The notes beneath the pieces were generated by a model that saw nothing but the letters and a program-made list of their open reading frames with translations, had not been told where the DNA came from and did no database searches. DNA of 64,000 bases from Methanocella_A sp964548585. GTDB taxonomy: Archaea; Halobacteriota; Methanocellia; Methanocellales; Methanocellaceae. Location of the stretch: positions 1 through 64,000 of the forward strand of contig CAZJRS010000008.1 in the NCBI GenBank assembly GCA_964548585.1, read 5' to 3'. Shown here one piece after another: positions 25,085 to 33,392 of this stretch. The translations under genes and the position numbers were made by a program. How positions within the stretch are numbered: the first letter of the stretch is position 1; the number at the start of each line of letters is the position of its first letter.

Positions 25085-25504
25085 TCAGGAAGTTTCGAGT
25101 ACGTTTTCAATCGCCGAAAGAAAACCATTTGCTACTGTCAAGGAAGCGATCGCGTCCTCTTTGCCAGCCTCGAATTCTAACCCATAGAGGGCTTCATGAC
25201 GGTATTTTCTGTATGAGTCCAGCATATTAGCCTGACCAGCAAGTGCAGGATAGTTTTCACGTAGGTATAACGATATGCATTCGTGACTCCGCTCTTTGAC
25301 ACCATCCCGGAAAAGGATCGCTCTGGCAGCGTGGAACATTGCCGTATAGCTGGATATAGCCACGAGACGATAGCTATTGCCGATTAGACTGTTCTCTGCG
25401 TCAGCCAGATAGCTACGAGCAAGTTTTATTGATCTCCCGGCGCTTTCGATGTCGGCCGGTATGTTTATCAGTAGCCCTCTTTTAAAACAGTTAATCAACT
25501 CCAC
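25085..25504 (-). CDS. HEPN domain protein (HEPN/MNT pair)
   Basis: The 139-residue all-helical protein is of the HEPN type. DIESAGRSIKLARSYLADAE and SSYTAMFHAARAILFRDG form the first helices, and SYRKYRHEALYG contains the R/H-rich active-site region of this family. HEPN proteins are often RNases acting as toxins. The gene overlaps the upstream nucleotidyltransferase gene by 10 bp, the standard arrangement of HEPN-MNT toxin-antitoxin pairs. The usual R-x4-6-H is partly recognisable, so nuclease activity is likely but not certain. Confidence 0.85.
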   Translation of the reverse strand: MELINCFKRGLLINIPADIESAGRSIKLARSYLADAENSLIGNSYRLVAISSYTAMFHAARAILFRDGVKERSHECISLYLRENYPALAGQANMLDSYRKYRHEALYGLEFEAGKEDAIASLTVANGFLSAIENVLETS

Positions 25505-26064
25505 TTAATACCACTTCCATGCAACAATATGTGATCTCGTACAACATTCTTATAGTATGCGTCTCCTGCATCGGCTAAGGACTTCCACTGTGCAAGTCGA
25601 AAGGTTGAGATGTTTGCCTGTATACCGAGAGTTTTTTCAATAGATTTGAGCGCCGGGTAGAGCTTCGTCTTATCTGTATGGGTCAAGACGAGAAAATCAA
25701 TATCGCTTCTCTCATCAAAGTCTCCGCGCGCATAGCTGCCATACATGGCAAGTGAGATGAGGTCAGGGTCGGCTTCGAGAAAAGTTTTCTCAGGCCTGGC
25801 AGATAAAACGATGGCTAAACCGTAAGCTGTTTTCAGTGGCTGCACTATGCAATTTTCCCGGTTCAATGTAAAAAAATGCTCTTTGCCTTTGATTTCTTTA
25901 ATCAGAATTCGGTCTTTCTCGAAGGACTCTACAGCACGGACGACAGCAGAAGGGCTCATATCAAGCTTTCTAGCCAGTTCCCTCTTATAAAAAGAAGTTC
26001 TAGGATTAGCCAGGAAGCATGCAAGTACCTTCATATCGGCATACTTTTGAAACTGTTCTATCAT
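25495..26064 (-). CDS. wHTH-nucleotidyltransferase (MNT) partner of the HEPN protein
   Basis: Residues 1-75 form a winged helix (SFYKRELARKLDMSPSAVVR). Residues 100-150 form a minimal nucleotidyltransferase with the pol-beta motif GSYARGDFDERSDIDFLVL (G-S-x10-D-x-D). MNT antitoxins neutralise the HEPN toxin, in characterised cases by AMPylating it. The fused DNA-binding domain suggests autoregulation, which fits the duplicated sites ahead of the gene. ATG 26064 is preferred over GTG 26073 because GGTGG lies 5 bp upstream of it. Confidence 0.87.
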   Translation of the reverse strand: MIEQFQKYADMKVLACFLANPRTSFYKRELARKLDMSPSAVVRAVESFEKDRILIKEIKGKEHFFTLNRENCIVQPLKTAYGLAIVLSARPEKTFLEADPDLISLAMYGSYARGDFDERSDIDFLVLTHTDKTKLYPALKSIEKTLGIQANISTFRLAQWKSLADAGDAYYKNVVRDHILLHGSGIKWS

Positions 26065-26073
26065 ATGATCCAC

Positions 26074-26109
26074 CGTACTATTAAGAGTACTATCGTACTA
26101 TTAAAAGAA
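26074..26109. promoter_or_regulatory. Duplicated operator-like sites before the MNT/HEPN operon
   Basis: CGTACTATTAAGAG (26074-26087) is repeated as CGTACTATTAAAAG (26094-26107), exactly 20 bp apart, which is about two helical turns. The first copy also runs into its own inverted partner (GTACTATTAAGAGTAC). On the minus strand the repeats contain a TATA-like ttttaatagta, placing the sites over the promoter of the wHTH-MNT gene. Confidence 0.5.
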
Positions 26110-26166
26110 CCTTTTGCATATGGCCACGATAGATATACATGGTTAAAGCCGCAATGTTTGGTTTGA

Positions 26167-26811
26167 ATGTCACTCCAGGACTACAAGTCGTTTGAGCCCG
26201 TGAAGGCAAAGTACGAGATCGTCTTTATCGGCCGATCTAATGTTGGCAAATCCACCATCATGCGGCAGCTCATCGGCGCTAATGTAAGGGTCGGTCGCCG
26301 ACCCGGTGTGACCCAGAAGCCCAATTACCACCAGTTCGGCGATCTGCTCATCACCGACATGCCCGGCTACGGGTACATGAGGGGCGTGGAACACGACAAG
26401 CAGGAACGGTTGAAGGACCTGATCGTCAAGTACTTCGAGGACAACGCCAGCCGAATCCTGTGCGCAGTGCAGGTCGTGGATGCTAAGGCCTTCATCGAGA
26501 TCGTGGACCGCTGGGACGGCCGGGGCGAGGTCCCGGTTGACGTGGAACTGAACGATTTCCTGTATGACCTCGACCTGGACGTAATCGTCGCAGTCAACAA
26601 GATGGACAAGATACATCCCTCGGCCTGGGACGAGTTCCTGGACGGGATCTGCGACAGGCTGCACATGCATCCCCCCTGGAACCAGTGGACCGACAAAGTT
26701 GCGCCCATCGTCGCTAAAAAGGGCGACATCGACATCCTCGGCCGGCTGATTAAGGATCGGCTTCGCAAGGCCGGAGTCGAGAAATACGTGAATGTGATAC
26801 ATTGCAAGTAG
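26167..26811 (+). CDS. engB: GTP-binding protein EngB
   Basis: The 214-residue TrmE-Era-EngA-EngB-type GTPase has G1 GRSNVGKST (residues 22-30), an effector-region Thr in RPGVTQKPNYH, G3 in DMPGYGYM, and G4 NKMDK. An in-frame TGA immediately precedes the ATG, so the start cannot be earlier. EngB proteins take part in ribosome assembly in bacteria; the archaeal form is assigned by homology. It is divergent from the HEPN/MNT pair and followed by repeat hairpins. Confidence 0.93.
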   Translation: MSLQDYKSFEPVKAKYEIVFIGRSNVGKSTIMRQLIGANVRVGRRPGVTQKPNYHQFGDLLITDMPGYGYMRGVEHDKQERLKDLIVKYFEDNASRILCAVQVVDAKAFIEIVDRWDGRGEVPVDVELNDFLYDLDLDVIVAVNKMDKIHPSAWDEFLDGICDRLHMHPPWNQWTDKVAPIVAKKGDIDILGRLIKDRLRKAGVEKYVNVIHCK

Positions 26812-26821
26812 TTTTGAGGGA

Positions 26822-26960
26822 AAAGTTTTGAGGGGGCTCCCGGGGGACTTTTTCAAAAGTCCCCCTGGGTCTCGACACCAACTAAAGCCCGAAGGGCGTT
26901 AAAAAAACGATGTTTTTGAGGGGGTCGCGAGGGGGGCTTTTTACAAAAAGCCCCCCTGAC
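26822..26960. repeat. Two related G-run hairpins downstream of engB
   Basis: Hairpin 1 has the stem GGGGGACTTTT / AAAAGTCCCCC (26842-26865). Hairpin 2 has GGGGGGCTTTTT / AAAAAGCCCCCC (26931-26956). Each is preceded by a TTTTGAGGGGG-type lead, so the two are diverged copies of one short element. The first may serve as the engB terminator. Confidence 0.65.
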
Positions 26961-27076
26961 ACCACACAGGGCAAACCTCTAAGTAATAATCTCCTTCTAA
27001 ACACTAAAATTACCGCTCCTTGGAGCGTAGGTTGTGGAGAAGGATACCTGGGATAGAATTGGATTTTGCATCGGTG

Positions 27077-27628
27077 TTATCCCCGGCCTCGCCCTGACGT
27101 ATGCCGGTTCCACCCATAGGGTCGCATCTCCGTCTTCAGGCGCTCGAAGACGTTGAACACGATGGGACAGACCGAGCAGTTGCCGACCATGTTGGTCAGC
27201 CGGTGGAGAAACCCGTCTTTATGCAGGTGGGGATAAGCTGCGCAGTCACGGGGCCTGCTCAAGTAACAGGAACACATATCACCCTTCAGCAGCGGGCATG
27301 GGCTTTGATTGAACTTGAGCGTACCGTACTCTTCATCGATGACAAGGTACTCTGAGATCAGGCGATCGGCTGGAATTCCGATCCCTTCGGAAAGCCTGGC
27401 GACGTCTTCGTCACCCAGCATGGGCGAGATGCCTTTGCAGCAGCCGGCACAGGTTTTGCAGTCAAACTGTTCCGACTCCTGTCGGTACAGTTCCTGGACA
27501 ATCCGGTCGATCTCTGCTTCGCTGACTGTGCACTTTTTGAGGAAGTCCCGGAAGCGCCAGTTCTCATCCTCCATCCGGAGGGATAACTTTTCCAGTTCAG
27601 ATAAGTCGCGACATTCTTTCATACGCAC
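27077..27628 (-). CDS. YkgJ-family cysteine cluster protein
   Basis: The 183-residue protein has an N-terminal helix (MRMKECRDLSELEKLSLRM), the cluster CKTCAGCCKG, then CPLLKGDMCSCYLSRPRDCA and a last Cys pair in GNCSVCPIVF. This is the YkgJ/CxxCxxCC pattern, thought to bind Zn or an Fe-S cluster; function is not established. A second YkgJ protein is encoded at 40275-41249. Starts at GTG 27628 or ATG 27622 are both possible. Confidence 0.82.
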   Translation of the reverse strand: MRMKECRDLSELEKLSLRMEDENWRFRDFLKKCTVSEAEIDRIVQELYRQESEQFDCKTCAGCCKGISPMLGDEDVARLSEGIGIPADRLISEYLVIDEEYGTLKFNQSPCPLLKGDMCSCYLSRPRDCAAYPHLHKDGFLHRLTNMVGNCSVCPIVFNVFERLKTEMRPYGWNRHTSGRGRG

Positions 27629-27817
27629 ATGCCCTGCTTGCCGAAAATCCGGTTCGCCCTGAAAAAGGCCACGAATTGCCGGGTCGATTCACTATCTGCC
27701 CGTTTCCTTTGATATAGGTTTTCATAAGCCCGCATCACGCGACTTTTTGCCTCCTATGAAAAATTTTTGTTGATGCTCCCGGTGAGTCCTGGTATAGATG
27801 AACCTGGGAAGGTGAAC

Positions 27818-27853
27818 GATCGCTGCGCTGTGCCTGTGCCACACAGATCTCCA
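27818..27853. repeat. Left-half copy of dispersed palindromic element
   Basis: CGATCGCTGCGCTGTGCC (27818-27835) followed by TGTGCCACACAGAT matches the left arm of the element at 59018-59252. No right arm is found in the following kilobase, so this copy appears truncated. Confidence 0.7.
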
Positions 27854-28280
27854 GTATCCCCGTGTTTACTCTCCGATCCATTGTGTCGGTTTACTATTGG
27901 AGGAAATACCACTGTAGATGCTGGAATCCCAAAAACGCCAAATGGCCAAACAGCCAAAACGCCAACTCTAAACATATGGGATCGGCATGCACGATATCGG
28001 TAGTAAAATCCTGCTGACCGATTCAATGCTCCCGGACTCGTTTAGAATTTTACAGCGGGTGTGTCCAGAATTTTCTGTAAAATCCGACTTATTCTGGTAG
28101 TGATTCGATCAGTAATTCCTTCATGACCTCTTGTGACCTATACAAAGGTCTCTATTGCAAAACCTTTGATCTTCTCCGAAATCTCCAGGGCATCCTGATC
28201 ATCCCGAAGTGAGAGTTTTTCCTCGTCCCGGTACCTTCCGGTCTCAGGTTACTGGCTTTGCGCACCCCTAATCCGGGCAA

Positions 28281-28622
28281 GGAGAGGTCTGAGAGTGCCC
28301 GGAGGTTGGAGGTCTGAGAGTGCCCGGAGATCGCAGAGACATTTTTCAGGGGGAGGTCTTGGAGGTCCGGAGATCGGAGAGGAGGAAGGTGAGGGGCCGG
28401 AGGTTCGAGAGGTTAAAATACTATTTATTATATTTACTGGCGGTAGGCTTACAGGGCATGTAATCTAATATTACTTGATAATCGAATAATTTCTCCCGGA
28501 CCTCCCGCCCCTCACCTTCCTCCTCTCTGATCTCCGGACCTCCAAGACCTCCGCCTGAAAAAAGTCTCTGCGATCTCCCGGGAACTCACAAACCTCCAAC
28601 CTCCGGGAACTCTCAGATCTCC
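28281..28622. repeat. 342-bp palindrome with ~130-bp arms
   Basis: The left arm (28281-28412) and right arm (28493-28622) are near-perfect inverted copies. For example GGTCTTGGAGGTCCGGAGAT on the left faces ATCTCCGGACCTCCAAGACC on the right, and GGAGGAAGGTGAGGGG faces CCCCTCACCTTCCTCC. The 80-bp spacer is AT-rich. Neither arm is coding. Confidence 0.85.
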
Positions 28623-28956
28623 TTACACCGAAATTCCCGTAATGATCATCTTAACAGACATCACGCAGAATTCACCGAAAAATTGAGACACATCCTTTTT
28701 TATTAACCTACCAGCCTAAGTGGTATAGATCTGAAAATGTGTATGTGCCTTTGTGCTACCCCAAGGAAGCCCCTGCTCAGGCCAAACTGCTCTCATTATA
28801 ATCGAGATTTTAATGATATTCCCCGGACACACACTTAACCGAACACTAATGTAACTGGCTGCTTCTCCCATTGTTCCTCATGCCCTGACCTGACAACTAT
28901 TTGAGCTAGTTTTACTATTATAACTTCCAATACAATTGACAGGAGTTATCCTACTT

Positions 28957-29820
28957 ATGATACTTGTTACCGGATGCGGGCCTCTTGGTACGGGCCTGGT
29001 AAATTCTATGGGAAGCCAGCTCGTCAAAGGCGCCTGCGACGCGAGCAACCCCGAGGTCCCAAAAGGTTTCCTGACCTACGACTTTCAGAAGGAACAGGAC
29101 ATCTTCAGGATCGTCGATACGGAAAAGCCCGAAGTTGTCATCCTGACCGAAGAGATCGACAACCCTGAATATTGCGAGAAGGAGCGCATGGATGCCATGT
29201 ATTACAATTCTCGCGCCCAGAGGTATTTTGCCGAAGCGGCCCAGAAAGTGCCGGCGAGGATCGTCTATAAATCCACGGCGTTGGTGTTTGACGGGCGTAA
29301 GCCCGGCGGTATGTATACCGAGGAGGAGGACGCAAATCCCCTGAACGTGTATGCAGAGACCAAGCTGATGGGAGAAACTGCTGTCGACCGGACGAAGGAT
29401 TTTCTCATCGTCAGGGTTGGAGAGTTATACGGCGCGTATTCGGGCAACTTTGCCAGTCTCATACTTGATAGTCTGGCAGCGGGAGAGAAGGTCGATCTGG
29501 CCACAGACATGTATTTTTCGCCGATCTACGTCGAGGATGCAGTTCAAGCCATAAAGGAGCTGATGGTGACACGGATGTCTGGCTTCTACAACGTCGCCGG
29601 GCATGAGCGGCTGAGCCACTTCGAGTTCGGGAAGAAAATTGCCCGGGCTTTCGGGTATGGGGAAGATCTGCTTGTACCCATGAGCATGGCAGAGCTGAAC
29701 CTGTCTGTACGGATGCCGCAGGATGTCTCGCTCGACGTTAGCAAGCTCGGCATGCTGGTGAAAGTACGCAGTGCCGATGAGGGATTATCCGCTATGAAAA
29801 CGGCTGCAATAAAAAAATAA
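28957..29820 (+). CDS. RmlD-like NAD(P)-dependent sugar reductase/epimerase
   Basis: The 287-residue SDR-extended protein resembles dTDP-4-dehydrorhamnose reductases. Its nucleotide motif reads VTGCGPLGTGLVNSMG. A Ser/Thr stretch (IVYKSTALVFDG), NVYAETKLMGE (catalytic Y-x3-K) and FLIVRVGELYG follow. A TTG at 28936 is open, but ATG 28957 has AGGAG 11 bp ahead and opens directly into the Rossmann strand. Rhamnose synthesis is not supported by other rml genes here, so the substrate is open. Confidence 0.85.
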   Translation: MILVTGCGPLGTGLVNSMGSQLVKGACDASNPEVPKGFLTYDFQKEQDIFRIVDTEKPEVVILTEEIDNPEYCEKERMDAMYYNSRAQRYFAEAAQKVPARIVYKSTALVFDGRKPGGMYTEEEDANPLNVYAETKLMGETAVDRTKDFLIVRVGELYGAYSGNFASLILDSLAAGEKVDLATDMYFSPIYVEDAVQAIKELMVTRMSGFYNVAGHERLSHFEFGKKIARAFGYGEDLLVPMSMAELNLSVRMPQDVSLDVSKLGMLVKVRSADEGLSAMKTAAIKK

Positions 29821-29826
29821 ATTTTT

Positions 29827-30030
29827 TTAATGTCGTTTTACCTCTGCACGCTTGGTCTCTGTGTGCTTTGACTCGGCCTTGCCGAGTTCTTTTTCTGTTT
29901 TGCCGACCATCTTTTCTGCTTTGCCTTTGGCCGCCATGCCGGGCTTGTCCATCGCTTTGCCCGCTTCTTCCTTAACCTTGCCAGAGACTTCTTTGCCTGT
30001 GCCTTTTACTTGTTTCTCCATTCCGCCCAT
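29827..30030 (-). CDS. CsbD-like small stress protein
   Basis: The 67-residue, Lys/Glu/Gly-rich, low-complexity helical protein contains KQVKGTGKEVSGKVKEEAGK and KAEKMVGKTEKELGKAES, matching the repeated G-x2-K/E-x2-G-K pattern of CsbD-like proteins that accumulate under general stress. The ATG at 30030 follows GGTGAG; the longer frame upstream (to 30090) is not needed. It lies downstream of the protease gene on the same strand. Confidence 0.72.
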   Translation of the reverse strand: MGGMEKQVKGTGKEVSGKVKEEAGKAMDKPGMAAKGKAEKMVGKTEKELGKAESKHTETKRAEVKRH

Positions 30031-30179
30031 TGTCTCACCAGATGAGAGGATGAAAAAGACGTATAAAACCATTGACCTGAAAAAAGACAAGTTGCACGGA
30101 GTTTGTGGTGGGCGGCTGCGGGCAATTCCGCCTTTTATCCGCCATTACCACTCGCTCCATGCAGATCGGAGGAGCTAAT

Positions 30180-32633
30180 CTACAGCTGATTTGCAGTAAT
30201 CAGCCCGTAGTTCGCCGTTCCGCTTACCTTGGTACCCTCGACCTTCAGCGTATATGTGCCGGGGGCGGGGTTGGGGTAGTTGATCTGGCCATAGGGGGTC
30301 ACTGACCCGACCTGACATGGGGTCGTGCCAGCGAGCTTGTTGCCGGAGTCATCGTATAGCGACATTGTCAATGCGTTTAAGCTCCAGCCCCACGTCAGCC
30401 TCGCGTTGATGTCGGCAGAGGTGTCTGTGGTGAAGCTGTAGGTGGCTGCCTGGCCTTTAGCGACCGAGCCTTTTGTGGTATAGGCTGGTGCGACGGCTGG
30501 TGTGGCAAGTCCGCTGAACGTGACCGGCTGGAAGGCCCGCTGGGCATGTACTTTAAGCAGGTAGTGACCTGCCGTCGGAGCATTGAACTGTAGCGACTCG
30601 ATTGCATTACTGCGCTGTTCGGCCTTCGCCACAAGCTTGCCCGAGGGGTCATAGAGGAACATGTCAAGGTCGTTCATGGTACCTTGCCAGGTTACCTTGG
30701 CCGTGATCTGTCCTGCCTGTGTCGGCTCTACGTAGGTGTAGTAGTCGCCGCCGTTGTTAACTGTACCCGTAAACGCGGTGCCAGGGTTTGGCACCGGGGT
30801 GGGGACAGGGGTCGAAGTCGGCGTGGGGGTTGGTCCCGGTCCCGGTGTTGATGTCGGTGTCGGTGTCGGGATTGGTGTCGCCGTCGGCGTGGGCTGCGTC
30901 TGGCCTGCTGCCACGTTGAGCGTGTAAGCTACAGTATCGCTGACAGCCGGAGCCGAGTTCGATGTTGCCTTGACGGTGAACTTGTATGCGCCGCCCGTCG
31001 AGTCAGCCTGCGGGGTAATATACACTATCATTGAGCCCGAAGCGCTGGGGTTGATCTGGCCACCCGTGTATCCGCTGATCTTATACCAGGACTCGGGAAT
31101 GCCTTCGACAGTCATACTGTACGAGTCGGCAGCGTTGCCTGTGTTTAAGATCATGATGGTCTGGCCTGCTGTCGTGCCGGGCTGAACCTGGAACTGGTTA
31201 AGCTGGCCGAACTGGTTGTTGTACCGGGCGAACATCGAGATCAGGTCCACGCCGCTGTTACCCGGCTGTGGTGTCGGGGTAGGCGTTGGCGTTGGTGTTG
31301 GTGTTGGCGTGGGGTTTGGTCCTGGTGTCGGTGTCGGTGTCGGGCTTGGTCCCGGTGTTGGTGTCGGTGTTGGTGTCGGTGTCGGTGTCGGGACCGGTAC
31401 CTGTCCGCTCAGCGCATAGTCTAGCGCAGATTTTGCCTGTACCCTTCCGTAGCCGTAGTCATTGTTAGGTACGCTGCTACCGAGGGGCTTGGCGGTCTTG
31501 ATTAAGATATCTTTTACCTGTAGTGGTGTCAGGTCGGGCTTGGCCTGCAGGAGCAGAGCTACGACGCCCGACGTCATCGGGGTTGCCATGGAGGTACCGC
31601 TCATCGCCGAGTAGTACTGTCCAACCGGCTTTGAGGCAGCGACTCCGGTCGCTTTTGCCGCAACCAGGCCTACGCCCATGTTAGTTACATCCGGTTTGGT
31701 TCTGCCATCGTAGGTAGGACCTCTGGAACTGAACGAGGCGATCGCATCGTTACGGTCCACTGCACCGACTGTGATTGCGTCCGGGCTGTCGCCTGGACAT
31801 GCTATTGTTTTGCCATTCGGGCCGCTGTTACCCGCTGCCACGACCACTACAACGCCGGCATTTACTGCCTTTTTAATCGCGTCATCGCTGGCCTGGGAAT
31901 GAGTTGAGCTGCCCAGAGACATGGAGATCACATCAGCATTATTCTGTACAGCCCAGTCAATTCCCTTGAGGATGTTGCTGTTGCTGCCAGACCCGTCTTT
32001 GCCGAGCACTTTGATGCCGATGATGCTGGCTTCGGGCGCTACGCCCTTGTACTTGCCATTGTCTCCGGCGCCGGTACCCGCGATAGTGCTGGATACGTGG
32101 CTGCCGTGTCCGTGGTCATCGTAAGGTGTCGTCTTACCCTGGACGTAGTCAACCCATCCGACGACTTTGTTGCCGTTCAAATCGGGGTGGCTTCCGTCTA
32201 CGCCTGTGTCGATCACTGCGACTTTGACGCCTTTTCCGGTGTAGCCGGATGCCCAGACCTGGTCAGCGCCTATCTGCGGTACTGCCTTGTCCAGCAGGAC
32301 GTGGACAGTCTGGTCTTTCTCGACGTACTTGACGTTGTCCATCGCTTTAAGCTGGTCAACTTTATCGTCAGGTATCGTAACGGCATATCCGTTAATGATA
32401 CTATACTTATGGATGATCCTGCCGTTGTACGAGTTGACGAGGTTCGTCACCTTTTCTTCGGCGACCGAGGCCGTATCGGGCTGGTCGTTAAAGGCAACGA
32501 TATAAGTCGAATAGCCACCGGAGTCGGCGGACTGTGGGCTTTTTATGGATGGGACCGCGGCTATGGCTCCTGCCGTCAAAGACAGTAGCACAACCATAAT
32601 GGCCGCAATGCCCAGCACTGTTTTTAGCTTAAT
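30180..32633 (-). CDS. Secreted subtilisin-like serine protease (S8) with PT linkers
   Basis: About 817 residues. A signal peptide (KLKTVLGIAAIMVVLLSL) is followed by an I9-type propeptide (STYIVAFNDQPDTASVAEEK) and the S8 catalytic domain with Asp in VAVIDTGVDGSHPD, His in DDHGHGSHVSSTIAG and Ser in SGTSMATPMTSG. A Pro/Thr-repeat linker follows, then an NPCBM/NEW3-like beta domain (TAGQTIMILNTGNAADSYSM), a second PT linker and two PPC-like beta domains. No canonical start fits: GGAGGG lies 6 bp ahead of an ATT at 32633, exactly at the n-region of the signal peptide, while the nearest upstream NTG is TTG 32681. The start is therefore tentative. Confidence 0.9.
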   Translation of the reverse strand: MKLKTVLGIAAIMVVLLSLTAGAIAAVPSIKSPQSADSGGYSTYIVAFNDQPDTASVAEEKVTNLVNSYNGRIIHKYSIINGYAVTIPDDKVDQLKAMDNVKYVEKDQTVHVLLDKAVPQIGADQVWASGYTGKGVKVAVIDTGVDGSHPDLNGNKVVGWVDYVQGKTTPYDDHGHGSHVSSTIAGTGAGDNGKYKGVAPEASIIGIKVLGKDGSGSNSNILKGIDWAVQNNADVISMSLGSSTHSQASDDAIKKAVNAGVVVVVAAGNSGPNGKTIACPGDSPDAITVGAVDRNDAIASFSSRGPTYDGRTKPDVTNMGVGLVAAKATGVAASKPVGQYYSAMSGTSMATPMTSGVVALLLQAKPDLTPLQVKDILIKTAKPLGSSVPNNDYGYGRVQAKSALDYALSGQVPVPTPTPTPTPTPTPGPSPTPTPTPGPNPTPTPTPTPTPTPTPQPGNSGVDLISMFARYNNQFGQLNQFQVQPGTTAGQTIMILNTGNAADSYSMTVEGIPESWYKISGYTGGQINPSASGSMIVYITPQADSTGGAYKFTVKATSNSAPAVSDTVAYTLNVAAGQTQPTPTATPIPTPTPTSTPGPGPTPTPTSTPVPTPVPNPGTAFTGTVNNGGDYYTYVEPTQAGQITAKVTWQGTMNDLDMFLYDPSGKLVAKAEQRSNAIESLQFNAPTAGHYLLKVHAQRAFQPVTFSGLATPAVAPAYTTKGSVAKGQAATYSFTTDTSADINARLTWGWSLNALTMSLYDDSGNKLAGTTPCQVGSVTPYGQINYPNPAPGTYTLKVEGTKVSGTANYGLITANQL

Positions 32634-32681
32634 GTTTTTCCCTCCAGATAATTCAAGGCGTTGCCTGTACACCTTTAGCAA

Positions 32682-33392
32682 CGTGATAGGGAACTGTTAA
32701 AGATGTTGCTATAAATACTTTACAGTTAAAATATCAAAAATATTCACTTTTATCTCTTATAATTACAAATTATCTACATATTATATCTACAGGTCAGCAA
32801 ACTAGACCTGCTATCATCCTGACAACGATAAAATCAGTAGTTTTAGTTGCTACGTCAGAAATTCATCCGTAATGACCTAACTTATTTCAACTCATGGTCT
32901 TGCCGAGATTCTGGGCTGAATTTTTAAATACTTTCTCAAAAAGCGGATTTTTTGCAAGGATTTTCGATACTTAGATATAATTAACCAAATTTTCATGAAC
33001 ACAGCTTGAATTTAGCCCGAAAATGATTAAGCGTACTTTCAATTTTGAAATTATTATAAAAAGAACACTAAGTTTAAATATTCGGAAGCGTATACTATGC
33101 TTGGGATTTGGATTGGATCAGTTGAATTAAGTTCAATTTGATCGACATACGCTGAGCTTGAGCTCTGTCTATGTTTGACGGATTTACAGCGATAGCTTTA
33201 GCTTGCCTTTCCTGTCGGGGTTGTGACTGCAGCCCGCTAATAACGTCCGCTTTGTAAACGGGACGGCCAGGGATACAATCTTAAACAAAAACGTCGGGTT
33301 CACGTGCGCCTGTGTGCGGGTTTCGCACATTACGGGACAACGAACGGCTTGCCTTGAATACCGAGGGACAAACCACAAGGGGATGGGATTAA
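32682..33392. other. Divergent intergenic region between protease and ftsZ
   Basis: This 700-bp stretch contains no believable gene. The left half is very AT-rich and holds the protease promoter. The right half is the ftsZ promoter and leader, described separately. A small hairpin (GTGTGCGGGTTTCGCACA, about 33310-33328) lies inside the leader. Confidence 0.6.
33053..33153 (+). promoter_or_regulatory. ftsZ promoter with nested inverted repeat
   Basis: Two TATA candidates are ttataaaa (about 33053-33060) and tttaaata (33073-33080). Just after them AGCGTAT (33087-33093) pairs with ATACGCT (33147-33153), enclosing a second inverted repeat GATCAGTTGAA / TTCAATTTGATC (33116-33143). The start codon is 240 bp further on, so the leader is unusually long for an archaeon. 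Confidence 0.5.

Larger units (their letters stand above)
27629..28956. other. 1.3-kb repeat-bearing intergenic region
   Basis: No convincing gene is seen; the short open frames here lack codon bias and start signals. The region contains a half copy of the dispersed palindromic element (27818-27853), a cluster of 'gccaaa' units (27936-27966) and a 342-bp palindrome (28281-28622). The last 300 bp are unremarkable, with the RmlD-like gene promoter at the end. Confidence 0.6.

Noticed and set aside
26170..26856. 228-codon minus-strand open frame
   Set aside because: It is antisense to engB, whose G motifs are unmistakable.
27754..28026. 90-codon minus-strand open frame
   Set aside because: It covers a repeat fragment and the 'gccaaa' cluster, with no codon bias or ribosome-binding site.
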